Position numbers and translations under genes: made by a program. Shown in pieces: positions 13,726-24,931 of a DNA stretch of 64,000 bases. Each line of letters starts with the position of its first letter. Position 1 is the first letter of the stretch. Under the pieces are notes generated by a model, which saw only the letters and a program-made list of their open reading frames with translations, was not told the origin of the DNA and did not search any database. The stretch spans positions 18,722,370 to 18,786,369 of the forward strand of contig NC_045140.1 in assembly GCF_008831285.2 (NCBI RefSeq), in the 5' to 3' direction. The DNA comes from Nymphaea colorata. Lineage: Eukaryota; Streptophyta; Magnoliopsida; Nymphaeales; Nymphaeaceae.

Positions 13726-15509
13726 ATGGAGGAAAGCCTCACCCATGGGATGCCATTAGCTGTTACTCATCTGCTCCAGCACACTTTGAGAAGTCTTTGC
13801 GTTCACGATAACTCACAGTGGGTATATGCAGTCTTCTGGAGGATCCTTCCCAGAAATTACCCACCACCCAAGTGAGTAAAAGGACTGCAAATAGGACATT
13901 TTTCCCTGTGTATGGATTTAGTCATACAATGTTCTCGACTGTAATATATCTTTCTGAAGTTTTTATCTTGACCTCGCAGATGGGATTTTCAAGGAGGACC
14001 ATATGACAGATCTAGAGGAAACAGAAGGAATTGGTATCGATAACCTGTGCTTATTATATCAGATAGAAATTCTGCTATAGAATCTATCGTCAGTGCTTAT
14101 TTTGATGTGCATATGCATCTTGTTAGGATACTTGTTTGGGAAGATGGTTTCTGCAATTTTGCTGCATCCATGGCCGGATCAGGAAATCCCATGGAGTCAA
14201 CTCTTTATATCAAAACGGAACCTCAAATGAAAGGTCTGCAACCTGAGCTCTTCTTCAAGATGTCGCATGAAATATACAACTATGGAGAAGGGTATGCGCT
14301 ATTACAGTTTGTGAAGCCATTGGCAAAATTTGACATGTATAGATACAACTCACTGTTTTATGCCTTGACAAATCTTTGAGCAGTTTGATAGGAAAAGTTG
14401 CTTCAGATCATGGTCATAAATGGATCTTCAAAGAACCTAACGACCAAGACATCAATTTCGTGTCTGCATGGAACAATCCTGTGGATTCTGTAAGTTATAA
14501 GATCACGTCTCAGCCACTTTAACCTTATCTTTAAATTTGGTTAATTCTCTAACAAAGTATTGATATTTTTATGGCTTTTCAGCAACCAAGGACATGGGAG
14601 GCTCAGTTCCAGTCCGGTATACAGGTTAGGATTCTAAATCACGAAGTCGCCAACTTTGAAAGTTAAGTTCAAAGGCCTTGAAACACCAGCCTATTCTCTT
14701 GCAGACAATTGCACTTGTTGCAGTTAGGGAAGGAGTGCTGCAACTCGGTGCAGTTAACAAGGTAAAACAATCTCTCTCTCTCTCTCTCTCCCCCCCCCCC
14801 CCTCACAACCTTTTCTCTTTTCTCTCTCTCTCTGCTGTTGTTGAGATCTGTGCTCGTGGTGATAAAGAATGCTTAATTGGGAAAAGCCTTCATTTTCAAG
14901 GGTGTTGGTATGCTTGGGCGTTCACACTGAGGAAATGCATTGAGTCCACTCAAAGTTGAATAATAAACTGGTCTGGTTGAAAAAAGGAAATTCTAGGTAA
15001 CGTGAGTTTATCTAGCAAACAATGTTTTGCAGGTGATTGAAGATATCAACTATGTGTTGTTATTAAGAAAAAAGTTTAGTTACATTGGGAGCATCCCTGG
15101 AGTCCTTTTACCACATCCTTCATCTGCTGCCTTGCCAATCCAGAATGAAGGTTGTCCTTTCGTTCCAGACAACAACTGGCCAATCCCAGCGAGCCCGACA
15201 ACACCAATGACGATCAGCCATGCAGATCAATACGCAGACTACCTCACTCTTGTTTCCAATCTCCATGACCATGACCAGCTCAAGATTACACCTTCCATGA
15301 CCAGTCTTGAAGCTCTGCTATCCAAGCTTCCTTCAGTTGAACCGGCTCCTTCTGGAAGGGTAGCCAATTATGGGCCCTCGTCACAGTACGTATCAGCTTC
15401 GCTGGTAGGGAAGGCAAAAATGGAAGAAGATGATGACTTTTGCCCATCAAGCGAGCTTGGTTTTGGGGGAGGAAGTAGTAGCTCAATGTGCTCATTCCAC
15501 CAACGCTAG
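13726..15509 (+). CDS. bHLH-MYC_N domain protein, RSS3/LHW-related, lacking a bHLH
   Basis: Seven exons join in frame: 13726-13871, 13980-14033, 14127-14291, 14384-14489, 14583-14624, 14705-14761 and 15033-15509, giving 348 residues. All introns are GT-AG. The N-terminal two thirds match the plant bHLH-MYC/MYB N-terminal domain: QWVYAVFWRILPRNYPPPKW, then ILVWEDGFCNF, ELFFKMSHEIYNYGEG, LIGKVASD and GIQTIALVAVREGVLQLGAV. The C-terminal part is acidic and Ser/Gly-rich with no bHLH. Rice RSS3, of this family, links JAZ repressors to class-C bHLH factors in the nucleus; a similar adaptor role here is inferred. Arabidopsis relatives are often labelled WNK kinase-related, but no kinase motif is visible. 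The Met at 13726 is preferred; an in-frame ATG at 13693 would add 11 residues. Intron 6 carries CT and poly-C runs near 14771-14803. Confidence 0.92.
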
Positions 15510-15612
15510 CTTCAATCGAGCTATGGCCTTCTGCTTTCAATTAGTGTTGTACGTGGAGTTTGAAACTTTGTGATTATCAATTTTATATAAGTTAGTTAAG
15601 CTCATTGTGCCT

Positions 15613-15634
15613 GCACACACACACACACACACAT

Positions 15635-15677
<43 letters not shown>
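15613..15677. repeat. Compound (CA)n(GA)n(CAGA)n microsatellite
   Basis: Three simple repeats follow one another about 100 bp past the stop codon of the upstream gene, probably in or just beyond its 3' untranslated region. Confidence 0.9.
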
Positions 15678-16139
15678 TGCCGCGCAGATTAAGAAAGAAA
15701 GAAAAAATAGATGATCTCCTTAGCTGCTAAACTCACGGCCACGAATTGTCATGTTAAACTGCAAGCAGAAGCAACTTCGTGTGCACATCTTCAACCGTCT
15801 GATAGATTTGCCTCCTAAACTTTAATGGCAGAAACCAACCTCATGCAGGAAATTTTGCCTGTGCCTTCATTTTAACTAATGTTTGCTTAGTCCCAGAAAA
15901 GGTGCGAACTATATACGTACCAGTCCATTTGATTAGATAGCTAAAAATCAACCAAATTCGCATTCAAAATTCGGCTTTTTCGTTTTGCTTGTGGGTAGTG
16001 TGAAGAAGGAGCAGTTGATGATGTTCACGCCCACATAGGCCACATGCTTTCGCATTCAAACAGAACTAGGTTCGACCGTGCTTGTGTGTCAAAAGCAGGA
16101 AAATTTTAGCGTAATTCACATCGATGAACATCATATACA
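15678..16139. other. Intergenic, nothing recognised
   Basis: AT-rich sequence without a supported feature. Confidence 0.5.
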
Positions 16140-19100
16140 GCTTATGTCAGTGAAAACAAACAAAAGTTCTTCAGGATCTGCTGGGCAACGAGATACGGAA
16201 GTGAAAATTGCTTACTAGGGATGAGACGAAGAATCTTAGACCTCACCAAGACATTGTACATGTACGTAATTGGAACAAGACTAGAAATGGGAAGGGATAG
16301 TTGAGTTGACATGACACTTCATCCGTCTTCCTTTCGGTCGTAGCATTGAGAGAACTCTGATAAAAGATCCAATCATATCCCCCGCTTGCGCGCACCTGCC
16401 AATAAGCAGTCCCTGTTGCCCTGAATTTGTTAACATTGTGAATTTCTCTTGGAAATTTAAATACAAAAAGTTTATTTCAACAATGGCTACTATAGCAGAT
16501 GGAAAAAAAATAAATAAAGCTGATGGGAGTTTGCATTGATCTCATCTGACAAGTATAACAACCAGAACATTCCATTCAGATCCACCATGAAAAGAACTTG
16601 GCAGACCGCATTCCATCTTGTAAACAGATAATTGAATCTCATAAGGGCGCCTGTGGAGCAGATCGCTTGTAATAAGGAGCATTTGGGGAACAACTGGCCC
16701 CATGTTTTCCCACAGAGGGGCCCTGTGAAATGGTTTTCGTATAAATGATTACCGACATATCGACATTATTTTCCACTCAAGAATGATTAATACAGCCACG
16801 TTTCTAGGATCAGATGAGCATCAAGTATTCGCTAAAGAATGGTTAATCACTCATACACACAACTCCTTGCTCTGCAAAGGTTAAGCGGGTAGGCCCACAT
16901 GCTCGAAGTTTTGGCAATGTGCAGTTTGCAAACCCGATACCTCAAGTTCAAACCTCGTGAAATATGAAAAGTAAATTTTAGTCGGTTAGCCACCAGACGT
17001 TATTGGCCTTATTTTTTCCTCTTGACTTCGTCTTTGGCATGCTAAGCTAAATATAATCAAATTGCTTAAAAGCATACATCCAGCTGTAAGTCCTTCGGTA
17101 ACCATTAACAGTAAACATTTTCTTATCCTTAACAAGCGCATCAACGTAAAAAGAACATCAATGACATAGCACCACCAATAATTGTCTGCAGTTTCTTTAC
17201 ATACGCCTGAGACACTTTTCCTCGAACAATAGTTACAACTTCCGTCAACTTTCAGATCACTTGACGATGGCCAATGGCAATAGCATTGATAAGAAAAATA
17301 TACATCCAATAAAGAAACCAAGTTGCACACACGCTACTAGAAAAACAATGCGTGTCAACGTGGAGCAGCAAAAAGCTACATACAGGCTGGAATTGGCCGG
17401 TTCCCTCCACGACCTGAAACCTTTCCAGACATGTTTTAGGGTCCAGGTGGGCAATGCTGCTAGAATGATCCCACTAGAAAAGGTTACATATGCTCTTTTT
17501 TGAATATAGAGAACCCATTTTTGTTAGCGGGTGCCAGATATAGATCAATAGTCCACACAGCCTGAGCTGTTTCATACATAATCTGAGATTGCACCGCTGC
17601 ACCAAAGATAGGCATATAACACCATAACATATCAGTGGGCCACATAACCTTCTGATTGGCCCCTTGTTGCATTTGAGATCATGACTTTCAAGGACAGAAC
17701 TCTAACACAGCCAGCTGTTTCCAGACACCATTTGGAACTTGTGAATCACCCTGAGGGGGCATTTCAGGTAATTAGAGAGGAATCAGATACTATGAGCAAT
17801 ATGCGACATTGTTCTCTAGCTCACTGTATGCCCGCAACAGTAAAGAACATTTTTGAAAAATAACTTTTAGATCAAACAGAACAGCAGAGAGAGAAAAGGA
17901 AACCTTCTATAAGTTAATGGAAGGCTGCCATTTGCCAACCTGTTCCATGATGCAAAACAAACATAAAACAACAGAAAGAAATGGTTTGTCTCAAGGGAAA
18001 CGATAAATATCATCCTTGATCCAGAAACTCAGAAGTTCATCCTTTTGTTTGACAACTGAGATGCCAACGATGGATAGAAGCAGTTTAAATGCATAAGTAT
18101 CAAGTAACAGATCACAGTTGGCCCAACGGGGTTTGGTGCAGTTGGAAGAGCTTCAGCTTTCAGGAACAAAGCCCATGAGTAACCCACCAAAACACATATA
18201 GGCCTTGAGCGCACTAGCCAAGGGGTTATACGGTGCAACTCTGCAACTAAGTCTCAATGCCATTGCAGCTTCCTCGCGTAAAAAGGGGAAAAAAGAAAAA
18301 AGACTCCTAAGTGATCATGATAATTTTCTTGTATAACAGATTATTACCATTTGGGATGACAAGCAATCTTGAAGGAAATATCTGTCAGGAAAGGATATAC
18401 AGCAAAACTACAAGAAAACAGGGACAACGGTACTCATGAATGTGCACAATGTACAACAGCATTCCTCCGGTCAAGGTTATCAGTTGAATGAAGTTGTCAG
18501 TCTTATCTCTTCTGCAAGCACTAACTTGAATTATTCTGTATGACACCTCTATGACATAGGACATCTTCTTTTGAAAAAATATCATAGAAATTTTTTCCTC
18601 ATGAAATAACTTGTTTAAAGCCTTAGCTCCTGATAAAAAGATGATGTTCCTAATTGTATATTTTATAAAATTTCCTTCAAATTTGAGAAATATGACTACT
18701 CCACTCTTTCAATGTTTGTTTCCTCCTCTTCAATGATAGCATATGTATATGGATATTTCAATTTACTGCTGTCCATGTTTCTTTGTGTACATCATATCAG
18801 AAATTTCACAAAATTGGATGTACCCCCATGTCTTCGGTTGGGTTTTTTTTCATGGGAAAGTGCTGGGCGGTCTTTGGACAAGTTGATGTGCAATAGACAG
18901 ATGATAGGTTTGTGCCAACAGAGCCTCTCGCACCTTCACATAGAATGAAGAAGAAATTAAGGCTGGATCCTGTTCAAGATCTAAAAGCAAAGCTACTTAA
19001 ATAACAACAGATCCACAACTGAACATGGTCTAAAACTAGCAAGCCACATAGGACAAAGTTATTATACAGCAAAAAGTGGTGATGACAACCAGGCCCCAAA

Positions 19101-21788
19101 ATCAATTGAAACACTCCAATGAAACCTGCAATCAGTGATGGCCACATGAATAAATCAGCAATGTTTGACAAGAAGATAACTCTGCCGATTATCATTAGTA
19201 ATAAGTTCCAAGAAGTCAGTCACTTTGTCAGAATTGCTTCAAGAATTCCTCTTTATGTGATTAAAAGAATCACTTACTCAACATGTCTTATGTTGCAAAA
19301 ATTTTGGGAGTTGTGTGCACTTCTCATCAAGTATGCTGCTCACAATCACTATGACATAATATCAAATAAATAGATAAGATAGATCGTCTTCCTTCTAAAA
19401 CCATAAAATGCTTAAGAATGCTTTCCAAAAGTATGAAAGAAAACATACCCAGACATTTCTTCAGGGAGTTCCAGTGATGACAAAATGTGACACCAAAAGC
19501 TTACCTCCTTCAATTGCAGGGAGGGGGGGTATGGGGTGGCTAAGAAGCTAGCCTATCTCATAGTCTCAGGTCAATCTATTCATAACAGAAGGCCCCTTGT
19601 GGTGCATTCAGCTGCGCGAGAGAGGACAGAATCTCACTGCAGACAAATCTACCCAAATTTGGAAGATACCACCAGATACGGTGGCTTTCATTCACAGGCC
19701 TTGGTCTCAATAGTTCAAAGTGGCACTTTGATGGCTACATCATATATCCTATCAATGTCCTATCAATAGCCATTTGGCATGGTTGTGGCTAGCTGCAATT
19801 CTTCTAAATAACTTACTTTCTTTGACAACTTTCCAGGACAAATGAACCTCTTGCTTTAATGGAATCAATCTGGAAAAGGTTGGTTGATGAACAAATCTCC
19901 TCTGTCTTCTCGCACAATGGGATCCTCCATCTTTTCCTAGAGGTCCTTTTTTCTGCATTTTGGTAATAATATGGCCAGGGGCTTATCACCCAAAAGGTTT
20001 CAGGCACAAAGACAGATTCAGATGCCACTATTGGTCAGTGACATGTCTCCTTCTAGTTGATTTTATAAGAAAAACTATTATTTGTATCTTTATTACATGA
20101 ACCATCCCTTCTCTTTAAACAATGAGCTCCCCAACAATACTTTGCTTAGAATGAAAGGTGGGCACATGCTTGGTGCAATCATCTCATGCTGATATGTCCA
20201 CATAGATGACACGTGCTTACAATTAAAAGCAATGACCTTATCCTGCATATAACATCTTACTTATAACCTTTTATCTAGCCAGGAAGGTAGTTGCATCTCG
20301 TGTCAGTGCTGAAATCCACAAAACTTTTGGTAGTACACGGCTTCTATTTAGCCTAACTCCTCTATCTTCATCATCCTAATTGCTGCAAACTACTGAAAGT
20401 GTCCTCTAAAATCTCTTGGAATGGGGCATCTATCTCCTGTTTCTTGGTTGTATGCCTTGCTTTCTAGAATCACCATTTATAATGACAGATTTACCTTTTT
20501 TGGTTGCGCAGAAAGTATGTTCTTTTTCGTTGACAAACGGCTTGAAAGGATAGAAAATTTCATTCATCAAATGCAACATACTTTGGCATATACTATTCAA
20601 ATTAGGGTATTAAATGTAAGCCCTCTTCTCTCTAAACAATCTATATGGACAGAACACCAATAGCCAAAACAAAGAGATATCAATTAAGAACACAAAAGTT
20701 AACACCTTACTTGGCATTGTTCATCCAGATTCCAAACATAAACGCTGGCAAGTCAGTGTGGAACAGGTCATGACAAATGCTTCTGGCCCTGGTGCACTAA
20801 TTCCCTATTTATGTAGATTTCATAAGCACATGTGCTACATAATGTTACCGAACTAAAAAATTACCTGACAGGATAAAAATTGCAGAACTTCCTTAGAAAA
20901 AGTCGCAATGTTGCAGAAATACCTCTAGAAAACAAAATGGCCAAGAATAACGATTGTCAGCCCAAATGACAATACTTATTTAGGAAAAAAAGACTCGTGT
21001 ATACAGATAATTCACTTTCCAACAAGACTCAAATCTCAGTCACCTCACGTTACAAAATTTCCTAATCCAATAAAAATGCCATCCGAAAACATGAATAGAA
21101 AACGAGCAGTTATGGACACAGCCGGCTGCCGCGTATTCTCTAAATCATGTCAAGATAATGTGCTGCATTGCAGGACAAAATGAAATTCCCCATTTATCCA
21201 AGATTTCTAGTGATTGGAAGCATCTAAGCACTTCCTGATGGTTCGCCTGGGGATATTTGTGCATGGTATCATTTCTATAGTATCCTACATTTTAGGAGGT
21301 GATAAAGCTAGATAGCTCGTAAGGCACGACACCGGTTTTCAACTTGTAAATTCTAGATTAGCAGGTGCACCAAGGCGCTCCATCAAAACCCACACGCACA
21401 AACAAATTGCTATCCTGTATCAATGCATTAAGTTCCACAGCAGATTCATAGACAACAAGCTACTAGATCAATCATCAAAGGAAGAGAATGCAAATCACAT
21501 TCACAGCCAAGAACAGAAAGAACCAACAGAACAACGAAGAAGACGACGGACAAACAACATTACCAGTCACTAATACCAACAAAGATAGGAGCTGCCAACT
21601 ACCAACCTCACCAAACAAAGACACCACAAACCCCTTTCACCATCGACAACACAACAGAAGCAACAGAAGAACCAAAGCCTCTGCGAGTACCAACTTACTT
21701 GATTTTCTGCACACTGGCGGCCCGTTTGGTTGGTTCGCCCTGGCTCCTGTAAGAAAATCCATGTCCGGTCATGTCCGAGGGTGCAGAG

Positions 21789-21824
<36 letters not shown>

Positions 21825-21850
21825 CCTGAGAGCGGAGGCAAAGAGGAAAG
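16140..21850 (-). other. Candidate minus-strand transcription unit, product unknown
   Basis: No domain is recognised. The right end looks like a 5' end on the minus strand: a CT/GA run, then an ATG at 21773 followed by 24 codons (MTGHGFSYRSQGEPTKRAAS...) and a consensus donor GTAAGT at about 21700. Further candidate donors lie near 20708 (GTAAGG), 19521 (GTAAGC) and 19820 (GTAAGT), and a candidate last exon starts after CACAG near 16725. Short open stretches lie between them, but I could not build one convincing reading frame. It may be a small-protein gene, a non-coding RNA, or chance. Overlapping open frames at 16986-17330 and 17257-17454 encode hydrophobic peptides with no known match. Confidence 0.25.
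21792..21820. repeat. (GA)n microsatellite
   Basis: About fourteen GA copies. On the minus strand this is a CT run just upstream of the candidate ATG at 21773. Confidence 0.9.
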
Positions 21851-24159
21851 GGAACAGAGGGGATAGGTTCGTCGAAAATGTTAAAAGGGCCGTTTGGCAA
21901 CAGTACCGGTCAAGGCAGATTCATAGAATAGAATACCACGAAGATCAGCGTCCAGTTAACCCATTGCACAAAAGAGTTGCATGTGTTCTTCCATTTCAAT
22001 TCTAATCTGAGACGAACTTGGTTTAGGCATATGCAATAAGTTAGAGGTGGTAATAGCTTCATCCGAACCTATTCCTTTCAAAGATAATACAAATATTTAT
22101 TACCAACAAGAAAAATGTTGAAGTAAGGACAGGATCGATTTAGTATATTCCTAGATGTTCCCAAATTTGCATGGCCTTTTAAAAACCTATAATGAGTGCA
22201 AGATTTTGACAAGGTAAATTGCATTTTTTGGCACTGATTAGGTTAGCTCCGAGCAGGATGATCTTAGAATCTGAATCCAGGACGTGTGCAGTAGATCAAT
22301 ATCTGCATCATGATTGGCTTAATGTCCAAACTCAAGAGAGGTAGGGTTGATTGTTTGGGTAAGCGGGAGGAGAATTTCACCACCCCAGAGCTTAGCTCCC
22401 TTCCTTTTCCCCACCGTCAGGGTCTAGAACTGCATCAGTAGACAATATTTTGGAAGACAATGTTGCATTTTTGTTATTTATTTACAAGTTAGATATGAAT
22501 TTGGCAAAAACCCATTTAACTTTTTGTGCATTTAAACAAGGGAAAATTAAAAGATCTTCCAAATTATTAAAATGAAGTGTTTAAAAGTGATTTCTGCTCT
22601 ACCGCTCAGAATTTCAAATGTCTTTTCAATAATGCTAAACCTGAACTCCAAATTTTTTTTTGCAGTTTAATGAGAAATACGAGCATATGTCTGAAAATAT
22701 TCATTCTTTCTGTCACCCTTCTTCTTAAAATCAAGATAACCCATTGGTCCTGCTTAATAAAGAGGAAGACCCACCATGAGATCCAACCGCCATGCCTTAT
22801 CAGAATAATGCCATGCAAATGCTCAAAGAATAGGGCGACAAACTGGGAACTTGGTCTAAGGCCAAAGAAGGTAATAAAGTACCTCAAGTTAAAGTTTTAT
22901 CAAGGTCAGAAAATTAGAGATGATATATATATATATATATACCAAAAGTCTGCTAACCATGTTCAAACTCTGTAAACAAAACTCATGTTGTCATGGAATT
23001 GTGTCTCAGAATGCGGAATGTTAATAGATGGAGCACATCTTCATCTCGTCTTGTTTGCAAATTATGGTAAATAATCTAACATGAATTGCCAGTCTCTTCC
23101 TACTCATAAATGACGCAGGGATTATCTAAGGGGAGCTTATAAACGATTGTAACATAATGCCATCAAAATCTAGATGAGGCTTCCTACCTTTTTGTGAGAA
23201 AAAAAAATGAATATGGATTTCAGTCTTTTGAGAAACTCCTCAACACTGTAAGAGCGATGTCGGCTCGATGGAATGTATCAAGTTTAGTTGTTCGAGGATA
23301 CTCCAAGTTTACATTTCAAACTTTAACGGGCATTCATATGCCAAAAAAAAAAAAAACTGAAAATTAATGATGTTTTTGTATATAAATAAAATAAATTTTG
23401 TGTGGTGTGAGCAAGGTACAATGTAGCTCTAGATCATAGAGCATTTTAATCATTTTTAGCTCATAACACGTAGTCCCTTGCCCGGAGCCATACTCTAGAG
23501 CCACTTTGTAAGCTCAACAATGTTCTTTGGCAATTAATTTAGCAGTAATTGGTTAAGTGCATGCCCTTTTTCCGAAGTTTTTTTTTTCTGAAATTAATGA
23601 CAAAAAATAGTTTAAAAATGAAATTTTGTTAGGAAAAACAAAGGAGGTAAGGCAGATGAACTATATGCCCTAAGTTTTTTCTTTCCTTTTCTCTGCTGTT
23701 AAATTTTTCTTGTATAATTTAAAAAACGAAATGGAATTCAAGAATTTAAACATTTTTTTCTTGTTAACATGTTTGTCATGGCCTTTTACCCACCAATGAC
23801 GGTGAACGATACATAAAAAACTATATAAAAAATTACACCATGTGTAGTTAGGTGGTTGGGCCGCCGTAGGCAGTGGCGGAGCTACGTTATTGCACTTAGT
23901 TTAAAAAAATTACATTATTTACACACAAAAAGTTCATTAATTTTCAGTTTTTTTTGTTTTACATATGAGTGCCTTTAACATTTGAAATTTAAAATTAGAG
24001 TGCCATTTAACTAAAAAATTTTAACTTTGCCATTCTGTAGGTATAGGTACAGGTAAAAGGGCACAACACCCAAATCGCCTTCCTCATAACTATATTATTG
24101 AAACATTTGCTTCCTATCCAAGGAAGCGCTTTGAATGTTATGCTATTGGTCAATGGTCA
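21851..24159. other. Intergenic, nothing recognised
   Basis: AT-rich with homopolymer runs and an (AT)n tract near 22922-22940. The stretch 23870-24000 begins with AGTGGCGGAGCTACG, a phrase common at the edge of plant dispersed repeats, but no full element could be delimited. Confidence 0.45.
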
Positions 24160-24268
24160 GATAAGAAACGGCGTACCAATAGCTTGCTAATCAAGCTTCC
24201 TTTCCTTTGAAGCTTCCTTCGAAGGAGAGGAAGCTTGATTAGCAAGCTATCGGTGCACCCTCTCTTAT
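24160..24268. repeat. Compact near-perfect hairpin
   Basis: Perfect 22-bp inverted arms lie at 24179-24200 and 24229-24250. The pairing extends with a few mismatches outward to 24160 and 24268 and inward to about 24207 and 24222, leaving a small loop. The result is a stem of about 47 bp in about 109 nt. It sits just outside the left edge of DUF1262 unit A. It may be a MITE remnant or a small-RNA precursor; no known miRNA sequence was recognised in either arm. Confidence 0.65.
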
Positions 24269-24931
24269 CATTTAATTTTACTTTGACTTTTGGGTCAAGT
24301 GCAACTACTTATAAAGAATTTGCGTCATTTCATATTAAATGAACCGACTTCATGCCATTCTAGTTAAAGCTCTGCAAATCGGTTCCATGTCCAGAATCTC
24401 CATCTTGTATAACATACCGAAGGACCTACGACTGGTGATATGGATTGAGTGAATTAGTAAGATACAAATGTTGGGATCCAGATTCAGTACAAATTGGTAG
24501 TAGTTAGCCCTTGGCATCTGAATTTGAGCCGGAACTCGAACCAAATTGGAGCCTTACTGTTGATCCAGAGGGCATATCAATTTGGTATCGCATCTTCAAA
24601 ACAAAAAAATTATTGTATGTAGCACCAAGCGCGGCTGTGTAGTATTCAAACAAACGACGAGCTCTAGTGCATTTAGAAAAGTTCGTTTTCGAATTCTTTA
24701 ATTGTTTGACTTTGGTTTGTGTGGCGGAAAACGGGCTTTGCACTCGACGCGTTAAAGTGTCTCAGTATGAATACCAGACGCCATCGTCGTTGAAGAAGCA
24801 ACAAACCACGGCAGATGGTAGGAGTCAAGATTGGCATAATCTGGTTAAGGTGTTCTTAATCACTGCTTGCCTTTCAGAAAACAAGATAAAAGCAGAAAAT
24901 TGGTCAGAAGTAGCAGCAGGAGCAGAAGAAG

